From CAZAGD01 sp964484485 (GTDB lineage Bacteria > Desulfobacterota > SM23-61), in contig CAZAGD010000073.1 of the NCBI GenBank assembly GCA_964484485.1, positions 1 through 12,870 on the forward strand: 12,870 nucleotides of DNA. The letters run 5' to 3'. A program made the position numbers and the translations under genes. This document shows, one piece after another, positions 1-5,877 of the stretch (within the stretch, counting starts at the first letter, position 1; each line of letters opens with the position of its first letter). The notes under the pieces are model-generated. The model saw only the letters and a program-made list of their open reading frames with translations, searched no databases and was not told the DNA's origin.

Positions 1-881
1 TTTTCGGGAGTTTCCGGATAGTAGAATAAATGATAAGCATTGGTGGTTATTCCTAAAGGCAAATCATCTTTTAAAGCAATAGCTGTCTCTGGAGAGCCTG
101 CTTCCCCAGCAGAAACAACTTTTACCTTTTCATAAAATCCATAAGGTTTCGCCTGCTTAGAAAAGTTTACAAAGTCACCGCCCCATAGGGAGAAGAAAGC
201 GGCATCGGGCTTTTTAGCAAGAGCAGCCGTGATAAAAGGCGTAAAATCAGCTTCTCCCAATTTGGGCCAGGCTTGGCCAACGATTTCCACATCAGGCTTA
301 ATTTTTTTAATCCATTCCACAAAAGCCTTAGTCACCATCTGCCCGTATTCATAATCTGGACCAATAGTGTAAATTTTTTTCCAGGGATGTTTAGCCATGA
401 ACACAGCGGCACTGCGCCCTTCTGTATTGGTATTAGCTGCTGATCGGAACACATAAGGATGAAGTTTACCTGGTTCAGTCATAGCAGTAGTCTTGGATAT
501 CGGGGCAATGTAAAGGATCTTCTCAGTCTTGGCTACTTCGGAAAGAGCTAACCCCTGAGCAGCAGTTAACCCACCAACCAGAAATTGGACGTTTTCTTTA
601 GCTATTAGCTCTCGGGCTACACGAGTTGCTTCATCAGGGGTCCCTTTACAATCTCTAACTAAGAGCTTGATCGGTCTCCCCAAAACCCCGCCCTTTTTAT
701 TAACTTCTTCTACGTACATTTCGGCACCTATTTTAGCCGGTTGCCCAAAAAGCGCACCTCCTCCGGTCAGGAACATGGGAAAACCAACCAAAATTGGTTT
801 TTCCGCCGCTCCAGCCGGAGAAAATAAAAGTAGGAATCCCAAAAAGCAAAGAATCAACCCCCCCATCGAAAACCGTTTCAT
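1..881 (-). CDS. LivK-type ABC transporter substrate-binding protein, C-terminus outside window
   Basis: Periplasmic or surface-anchored solute receptor of the branched-chain amino acid/amide/urea type (Peripla_BP_6 fold) that would deliver ligand to an ABC permease. 293 codons are visible from ATG at 881; the frame runs open off the left edge. An export signal (MKRF, a hydrophobic stretch to about residue 20, then SPAGAAEK with likely cleavage near A25/A26) precedes the typical opening ILVGFPMFLTGGGALFGQ. Family landmarks follow: a GGVLGRPIKLL segment, a GGLTAAQGLALS ligand-loop region, PYVFRSAANT, and IGPDYEYGQ at the second lobe. An RBS (GGAGGG) sits just upstream and fixes the start. It has its own promoter and is separated from the hydrolase genes by their terminator. 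The ligand cannot be read from sequence; this family also binds aromatic and other small molecules. No permease or ATPase is in the window, but they may lie beyond the edge. Confidence 0.9.
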   Translation of the reverse strand, partial: MKRFSMGGLILCFLGFLLLFSPAGAAEKPILVGFPMFLTGGGALFGQPAKIGAEMYVEEVNKKGGVLGRPIKLLVRDCKGTPDEATRVARELIAKENVQFLVGGLTAAQGLALSEVAKTEKILYIAPISKTTAMTEPGKLHPYVFRSAANTNTEGRSAAVFMAKHPWKKIYTIGPDYEYGQMVTKAFVEWIKKIKPDVEIVGQAWPKLGEADFTPFITAALAKKPDAAFFSLWGGDFVNFSKQAKPYGFYEKVKVVSAGEAGSPETAIALKDDLPLGITTNAYHLFYYPETPE

Positions 882-993
882 ATAAGCCCTCCTTTCTTAA
901 ATTAATTTTTATTTTGCCTTAATTTTAATAATTTTCTTTTCATCACCCCCTTTATCAGAAACTTCAGACTTTTAGCTATATATAATCTAGGTT

Positions 994-1023
994 AATTTAT
1001 TTCTAAATTAGATTCTTTGTCAA
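994..1023 (-). promoter_or_regulatory. sigma-70-type promoter for the binding-protein gene
   Basis: On the minus strand a perfect -35 TTGACA (1018-1023) is followed after 18 bp by TAAATT (994-999, four of six consensus bases). It would give a leader of about 100 nt before the ATG at 881. The leader also carries a G-rich tract (AAAGGGGG) directly before a 13-codon open frame at 943-902; that frame is probably fortuitous. The -10 box is only moderate. Confidence 0.5.
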
Positions 1024-1181
1024 GTGTTTTATTTATTGATTATGGTCCCTTATTTGAGCTGACCGAAGGCCTTTTTAAAGATATTGAGGTGCATTTTAAG
1101 AGAGTTAATCCAAAGGGACGGAGCTATATTATTGCGGAAGAAGCTATATATCAGTTTTTAAATTGGGAAGGAATGCTTTGA
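996..1181 (+). pseudogene. possible 3' remnant of an unknown plus-strand gene
   Basis: A reading frame open from 996 (after TAA at 993-995) to TGA at 1179-1181 reads like genuine protein from about residue FIDYGPLFELTEG to the end QFLNWEGML. Its composition is mixed and charged rather than the low-complexity output of the AT-rich flanks. The only initiator candidates are TTG at 1017 and weaker codons; none has a ribosome binding site, and the frame overlaps the promoter of the divergent gene. I do not recognise the family. A decayed gene tail is the most economical reading; a chance open frame or a short real gene are the alternatives. Apart from this remnant, the promoter and the terminator, I see nothing in the gap 882-1263. 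Confidence 0.3.
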
Positions 1182-1190
1182 GAAGAATAG

Positions 1191-1224
1191 AAAAAAGCAG
1201 AGCCATTTCTGACTCTGCTTCTTA
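1191..1224 (-). terminator. rho-independent terminator of the hydrolase cluster
   Basis: The arms AAGCAGAG (1195-1202) and CTCTGCTT (1213-1220) form an 8-bp stem that can gain a C-G and a U-G pair, closing a 6-nt loop. In minus-strand transcription the stem is followed by six U residues (1191-1196, the first two within the stem) and a pyrimidine tail. It lies about 40 bp past the stop codon at 1264. In the plus direction the tail is only TTCTT, so the main function is on the minus strand. Confidence 0.8.
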
Positions 1225-1263
1225 AGCCATTAAGCATTGCGAACAATTCTTAAATGCCAATAG

Positions 1264-2589
1264 TTAAGGTACAGTGCAAACCCAAGGGGAAGGATCATAA
1301 GAAGAACGTCGAGTCAAGGTAAACTTACACCCGAATTTTTTATCAGCCACAACTTCCGGATCAAGGACATTATCCCCTTCAGGTTTAATTCCTTGCTCAA
1401 CCCATTTAGCAAGATCCGCGAAAGCTTGTTCTTGTTCGGCAAGGGTAAAAGTACAATGACCGACATCTCTTATGATTCTTTGCACAAGCAGATGTGATTT
1501 GCCATTTTCAGCCACTCTTTGGGCATAAATTTGTTGCATCAAGAAAGGCACAAACAGATCACCGACAGTATGTAAGCTCAAAACAGGAATCTTTATATTT
1601 CCTGAGATAGGTGGGACATTAGCGAGGCCATTAGGATGTCTTCCTTGGGGATCCGGCGCTACCCGGAGCACTCCAGCATTGAGAAGAATCTCTTCATTTG
1701 AAAGCGCGGGGTCATCATCTAACTGGTAAATCTGGTCTATATTTCCCATTATATTCCCAGGAATGATTCCACCAAGTGTGCCATCTAAGCCTAAAGTAAA
1801 TAGGTAATTACCCCAGTAAGCAAAAGCTGTATTGAACAAGGGTCTTTCACCCCCAGAAAAGTATTTAGTTGCCGTACGCAGCTTAACTCCATCCGAGCTC
1901 AGTGTAATTGGGAAGCCAGGAGGAACTGATTCTCCTAATTCCAATTTCATTTGTGGAACAATTTCGGTTGAATAGTTTTCAGGAAAAGGAAATCCAACGT
2001 TTGTTTCTGTCAGCCATTGGGCAACTACATGATAGTCCAGGAAATAATCAAATAATTCCGCATCTCCCATTACTCCACACATTGGTAACGCGCCATCAAA
2101 GCTCTTTGGATATTGTTCAATAGCGACAGCTGTAATATGTCCGCCCATAGAATGGCCCATAATGTAGGTTCGTTTGGGCTTACCTACTAAGCCATTGAAA
2201 AACTTAGCTAAGGCATGCGTATCCATTACTCCTGTTTTTACGTCATAGCCATTTGTACGGTAACTTGATGCTGCCCAAGCATATCCGTTTTCAATGAGAT
2301 ATTTCCTAATGCTGGGATTACTTACTGTCAATTCCGCTCCATATCCTCTATATCCGTGGCAGTAAAGAACAAGTTTGCCGTTCCAATTTTTGGGCACCTC
2401 AATGCGGTACCCTGCGCCAGCATGTATGCCCCAATAGCGAGTTGTTTCTGTTCCTGGTAGGGCATCAAATGGCAGTTTTGTTTCATCTACATAATAATTA
2501 GAGGGGGGATTCCCTGCGCCTACCATACCGCCGCCATAGGCTAAACTTAAGATAAAAATTATTGCCAGCCATAATGTTTTCTTTTTCAT
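1264..2589 (-). CDS. Exported alpha/beta hydrolase (serine esterase), GHSMGG type
   Basis: Predicted secreted serine hydrolase of 441 residues. The N-terminus MKKK plus a hydrophobic core to about residue 18 and small residues to G26 is a signal peptide. Mature-domain landmarks: LVLYCHGY (residues 73-80, oxyanion-side HG motif), nucleophile elbow GHSMGG with Ser147, Asp344 in HTVGDLFVP, and His378 in DVGHCTF. Together these give a complete Ser-Asp-His triad in the canonical order. A large insertion between about residues 175 and 330 may form a cap over the active site. C421 and C438 near the C-terminus could form a disulfide, fitting an extracytoplasmic enzyme. RBS GGAGGG upstream supports the start. 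It is the last gene before the terminator. Substrate (short-chain ester, polyester or other) is not determined by the sequence. Confidence 0.85.
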   Translation of the reverse strand: MKKKTLWLAIIFILSLAYGGGMVGAGNPPSNYYVDETKLPFDALPGTETTRYWGIHAGAGYRIEVPKNWNGKLVLYCHGYRGYGAELTVSNPSIRKYLIENGYAWAASSYRTNGYDVKTGVMDTHALAKFFNGLVGKPKRTYIMGHSMGGHITAVAIEQYPKSFDGALPMCGVMGDAELFDYFLDYHVVAQWLTETNVGFPFPENYSTEIVPQMKLELGESVPPGFPITLSSDGVKLRTATKYFSGGERPLFNTAFAYWGNYLFTLGLDGTLGGIIPGNIMGNIDQIYQLDDDPALSNEEILLNAGVLRVAPDPQGRHPNGLANVPPISGNIKIPVLSLHTVGDLFVPFLMQQIYAQRVAENGKSHLLVQRIIRDVGHCTFTLAEQEQAFADLAKWVEQGIKPEGDNVLDPEVVADKKFGCKFTLTRRSSYDPSPWVCTVP

Positions 2590-2719
2590 AATTATCCCTC
2601 CATTCTTAATTAATTTAGATCTGAATAAATGGTTTTTAGCTTATTCACCCCTAGAAAAATAATCCTATTCTTTTAATGCTCTTCATTATGAAAAAGTAAA
2701 TGATAATATAATTTAAATT

Positions 2720-4156
2720 TTATTTGCATGGACTTGGCTTCGCACGTTTACATTCTCCCCATGTATTTATATCTTGGACATAGTCATTAAATTGGATCGA
2801 AATCCTATGCTTATCAGAAGCCCAATTGGGAACATTGATGGTTTGGGGCCTGTTTGTATCGCCCCTTGGCTCATTAGTGAAAGTGATCATTCCATCTGGT
2901 GGGTCAATCGCAGGCATCCAGAGGTCAACCCCAGTTTGGAAAATCTGGCCAAAGAAATAACTTATGGGATCGAGGGTAGAAATTTTATCTCCTTTTCTAT
3001 CGACCATACCAAAGTCCGTATCGAAGACATGTATCCCAATCTTATTTGCCGTCCTGGGAGCAATTCCGGTTTTGCTTAGTATGTTTAGAGATGGCGGATA
3101 ATTTGGGTTATTCTTCCAAATAGGACTCTTTGTAGTGACCCATAGGGTGTCATTAGCGGATCCCTGATCGGACCACCATTCTTCATACCTGATGATGATT
3201 GCGGCACTATGGTCAGGGCCTGTTACTGTATTGGTAATTATGCCAGAGGTAGGGGGTGACGATAGTAGTCTCACCAAATAATTACTTCGAATAAATGGTT
3301 GGCGATAGTAATGGGTTATCCTTTCAGTATCGGGGCGTCTCACGACAAATTCGTAATATTTTTGGCCATTAACCTTTATGGGGCCGAATTCTCCCGTTGC
3401 ATCGAGATTGATGACCGCCATTGGCGATGAGTCTTTCCTAAAACCTGAGTTTCCGTGAATTTCCCAGATTTCCAGAATACCACCATTTACCCCAGTATTC
3501 TCTGGGAAATTGACCACTTTCCCCGCGATCTCAACTTGACCAGGCGGCTCTGGAAGGATTAACGTGGTTTTGGGGTCCTTACCGGTTAAAAATTTATATT
3601 GAGCGACAAATGATTGAACAGAAGTCACACATTGAGTATGACCATGGTCAGTTAAGTAAACATTGTTTGAACCCATTGATCCCCCGCGAGATATGTTCAA
3701 ACAATTAATTGGAGCAGGATTTCCTGGGCAGGAAGAACTTGTAGCGCCATCGATGTTGATATACTTGGCAACTCTGGCGCTGCGTGCCGACGAGCTATTT
3801 AAATAATCAACCATGAGTCTTGTCCCGCGCGAATGCGCAACTACATAGATTTGGTCATCACCAGTTTCTTCCATAAGCGCATCGAAATAAGCATCCAACA
3901 TTTGGTAAAGGGACTCAGAGTTTGGTAATAATGAATTGTAGTCGATTCCTGTTACTACATTTGGGTAATCGTTACTTGCCCAGCGCATCGCCTGGGTTTC
4001 GTATTGGGCAGCCGAACCAGCTCCGCCATGGACGAAGACAATCGGCAAAGCTTTTTCCCCGGCATATAGGGATTTAGGGATTATGGGCAGACCCGTAAAT
4101 AAAAAACCAATCATGGTCAACATTATAATAACTGAACGGGAAAACGTGAATTTCAT
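2720..4156 (-). CDS. Exported lipase-like alpha/beta hydrolase with beta-rich C-terminal domain
   Basis: Secreted 478-residue hydrolase. The signal peptide covers about residues 1-32 (ending SLYAG). The N-terminal catalytic domain (about 36-190) has IVFVHGGAG (39-47) as the oxyanion loop, AHSRG with Ser109, Asp136 in INIDG, and His173 (or His171) in DHGHTQC. The acid 27 residues after the serine, the small catalytic domain and the long C-terminal half (about 200-478, rich in short hydrophobic beta stretches) match the layout of the Archaeoglobus fulgidus lipase AFL (AF1763; from memory Ser136/Asp163/His210, about 474 residues, C-terminal barrel needed for long-chain substrates). C143, C152 and C176, and C469/C477, are candidate disulfides. 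RBS AAAGGAG precedes the ATG. The domain match is from memory of architecture, not a search, so 'long-chain lipase' is an inference. Confidence 0.82.
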   Translation of the reverse strand: MKFTFSRSVIIMLTMIGFLFTGLPIIPKSLYAGEKALPIVFVHGGAGSAAQYETQAMRWASNDYPNVVTGIDYNSLLPNSESLYQMLDAYFDALMEETGDDQIYVVAHSRGTRLMVDYLNSSSARSARVAKYINIDGATSSSCPGNPAPINCLNISRGGSMGSNNVYLTDHGHTQCVTSVQSFVAQYKFLTGKDPKTTLILPEPPGQVEIAGKVVNFPENTGVNGGILEIWEIHGNSGFRKDSSPMAVINLDATGEFGPIKVNGQKYYEFVVRRPDTERITHYYRQPFIRSNYLVRLLSSPPTSGIITNTVTGPDHSAAIIIRYEEWWSDQGSANDTLWVTTKSPIWKNNPNYPPSLNILSKTGIAPRTANKIGIHVFDTDFGMVDRKGDKISTLDPISYFFGQIFQTGVDLWMPAIDPPDGMITFTNEPRGDTNRPQTINVPNWASDKHRISIQFNDYVQDINTWGECKRAKPSPCK

Positions 4157-4281
4157 ATAAATTTTCTCCTTTCTTACTTATTCTCAACTAAAGTAATTTT
4201 AAACTTCCGAATAGCCGTTGGTTAGGTTGCGTTTATCAGAAATTACACTTCATTAGTTTAAAGTTTCATTATTCTAAATCT

Positions 4282-5652
4282 TCATTTTTTATGCTTATGG
4301 TGACCGAGTCTTTCATTCATCCATTCTAACATGGGCTGTTTTACATCCTGGAGAGAATGAGTACCAGCATAAACATCTACGTGGCCATATCCCGGGAGGT
4401 ATTTAAGAGTAATATCTGTACTTTTCACTTTAAAAGGCCGGGTGGTATTTAGACATGTTCCTCCTCGACAGCTAAATTCACTAAAAAAATGCAAGACAGG
4501 AAGGGTTATTTCGCTTACATCATCATAATCAAGGAAAGGACAATTAGCATATCCAGTCATATAAAATCCTTCCAAGTCCTGAATACGAGGCCAATAGCGA
4601 GTAAAATTAGAATACATTTCAATTAATGGCTCTCGATCCATATAAGTTTCTCCATTCCCTCCTGGATAGGGAGTATAGTAATTTGATACCATTCCTGCTC
4701 CCCAACTGTAATAAGAGCGCCAAGCAATAAGGTCTGATATATAATTAATTTTTTGTTTATCAGAAGGAGCAAAAGATGGAATAGGTGGGATTAGATCTTC
4801 TGCTTTAGGCAGAGGCCCCCCTACTGTGGTGGTAGCAAATGGAACTGCGCCAGCAAATTGAAACTCATCATAATATGCTGAAACTTGACTCAAAAATGTA
4901 TTATACGGAGCTGGGTGAGTCCCATTCTTAAAAGCCTGAACAGCCGCTAAAAATTCAGTTTCTGTTTTTTGTTGACTTGGGTTTTCCACGGGTAACCAGG
5001 GACTGCTGCCATCCAACCCAATGAGTCCTTTCAGATCTTCTTGCCAATATTTGGCAGCATAAATATACATTTGAGTGGCTCCTCGACTCCGGCCTGCCAA
5101 AAATAATTTTTTCGCTTTGGATATTTTCTTGGCTAATTCAATACAAGCTTTTATATCTTCACGAAATACCCCATAAGTCCAATCGGCGGTTTCTTGCAAT
5201 GCTGCAGTTAAACCGAATTCGGCAAATTGGTTATATGCCAGGTTGGGTTTAATAAAAGCAGTCCGGAATCCAATAGTATAAACATCATAGCCATTAGCAG
5301 CAAAAAACCATGTTTCGGAAATATTCGGATTTGTTCCTTTAGGGAAGCCCGGATCCCAGGTTCCACCAATAATGAAAAGAACTTTGCGCGGATCTTTGCT
5401 GGGACGATAAGGATCCTCATCCCAATGTGGACGTTGACGAACAAAACGATAAAGAGCAATCTTGTCAAAAGGCCCGTAAGGGGGGCGACTAGTTTCCCAT
5501 GTATACTGCTTCAATTCTGGGTCATATTCAGAAACTCTGGAACCTTTATAAATCCATTGAACTTTTTCATGTCCACACGCTAACAAATCAGTTACGAAAT
5601 TAAAAGAAATAAATAGGAAAGTTATTATAATAAAATTCAAAAATTTTTTCAT
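4282..5652 (-). CDS. Exported alpha/beta hydrolase, GRSRG type
   Basis: First of the three hydrolases in transcription order; 456 residues. A signal sequence occupies about residues 1-25, ending LLAC with Cys26. This could be a lipoprotein cysteine, but Asp22 makes it a poor lipobox. The core has VLFIIGGTWD (91-100), nucleophile elbow AGRSRG with Ser189, GLDG with Asp214 (25 residues after the serine, as in its neighbour), and His424 in PGYGHVDVY. At the canonical acid position after the strand LPVLHFF there is Glu392 rather than Asp. A CRGGTC pair (C395/C400) may be a disulfide. The protein ends in a His/Lys-rich tail (HHKHKK). RBS AAAGGAGG supports the start. It is too unlike the other two to be a recent duplicate. 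Substrate unknown; esterase, lipase or amidase all remain possible. Confidence 0.8.
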   Translation of the reverse strand: MKKFLNFIIITFLFISFNFVTDLLACGHEKVQWIYKGSRVSEYDPELKQYTWETSRPPYGPFDKIALYRFVRQRPHWDEDPYRPSKDPRKVLFIIGGTWDPGFPKGTNPNISETWFFAANGYDVYTIGFRTAFIKPNLAYNQFAEFGLTAALQETADWTYGVFREDIKACIELAKKISKAKKLFLAGRSRGATQMYIYAAKYWQEDLKGLIGLDGSSPWLPVENPSQQKTETEFLAAVQAFKNGTHPAPYNTFLSQVSAYYDEFQFAGAVPFATTTVGGPLPKAEDLIPPIPSFAPSDKQKINYISDLIAWRSYYSWGAGMVSNYYTPYPGGNGETYMDREPLIEMYSNFTRYWPRIQDLEGFYMTGYANCPFLDYDDVSEITLPVLHFFSEFSCRGGTCLNTTRPFKVKSTDITLKYLPGYGHVDVYAGTHSLQDVKQPMLEWMNERLGHHKHKK

Positions 5653-5720
5653 ATTTTCCTCCTTTCGTTTTTTAAAAACTTATGACAATATCTTTTTAAA
5701 ATTTTCATTTAAAAAAATCT

Positions 5721-5736
5721 TACAATTAGCATGCCG
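5721..5736 (-). promoter_or_regulatory. candidate sigma-54 (-24/-12) promoter of the hydrolase operon
   Basis: Minus-strand CGGCATGCTAATTGTA aligns without gaps to the consensus TGGCACGNNNNTTGCW. GGCA, the G at position 7, TTG and the final A match; the -12 GC is GT, the main weakness. Transcription would start near 5710, about 58 nt before the ATG at 5652. The sigma-54 activator gene immediately upstream and the dyad cluster at the usual enhancer distance raise its credibility. Confidence 0.45.
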
Positions 5737-5820
5737 AAATATAATTTTTCCAAATTAATATAAATTAGTCAAAATTCCTTGGTTTTGTTATTATTAAAAT
5801 GATTTTTTATATCTTAAATA

Positions 5821-5877
5821 TGTAAAAAGTTACAATAGTGTAAAATACATTTTGTAACATATTACAATTTTGTTACA
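5821..5877. promoter_or_regulatory. clustered TGTAA/TTACA dyads, likely enhancer sites of the sigma-54 activator
   Basis: Two copies of the dyad TGTAA-N4-TTACA lie at 5821-5834 and 5853-5866; the second extends to TTGTAA-N4-TTACAA. Their centres are 32 bp apart, three helical turns, so both face the same side. Between them is TGTA-AAA-TACA (5839-5849), and a further TGTTACA half-element lies at 5871-5877, overlapping the activator's stop codon. Relative to the predicted sigma-54 start near 5710 the two main dyads are at about -118 and -150, the normal range for upstream activator sequences. Assignment to this particular regulator is an inference from position. Confidence 0.55.

Noticed and set aside
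2640..2665. A second sigma-54 promoter before the last hydrolase (minus strand, GGGG and GC blocks)
   Set aside because: The spacing between the GG and GC blocks is one base off and the rest of the consensus is missing.
2774..3079. Plus-strand open frame of 101 codons
   Set aside because: Lies antisense inside the lipase-like gene, has no ribosome binding site and no recognisable protein character.
4157..4281. Terminator or independent promoter between the first two hydrolase genes
   Set aside because: No stable hairpin with a U-run and no convincing -35/-10 pair; only a single TGTAA half-site.
5208..5583. Overlapping open frames on both strands within the first hydrolase
   Set aside because: Both lie within the well-supported hydrolase reading frame and have no start signals; they are shadows.
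5572..5583. Lipoprotein lipobox (LLAC) in the first hydrolase
   Set aside because: Asp at the -4 position and Leu at -2 make it a poor lipobox; kept only as a possibility in the gene entry.
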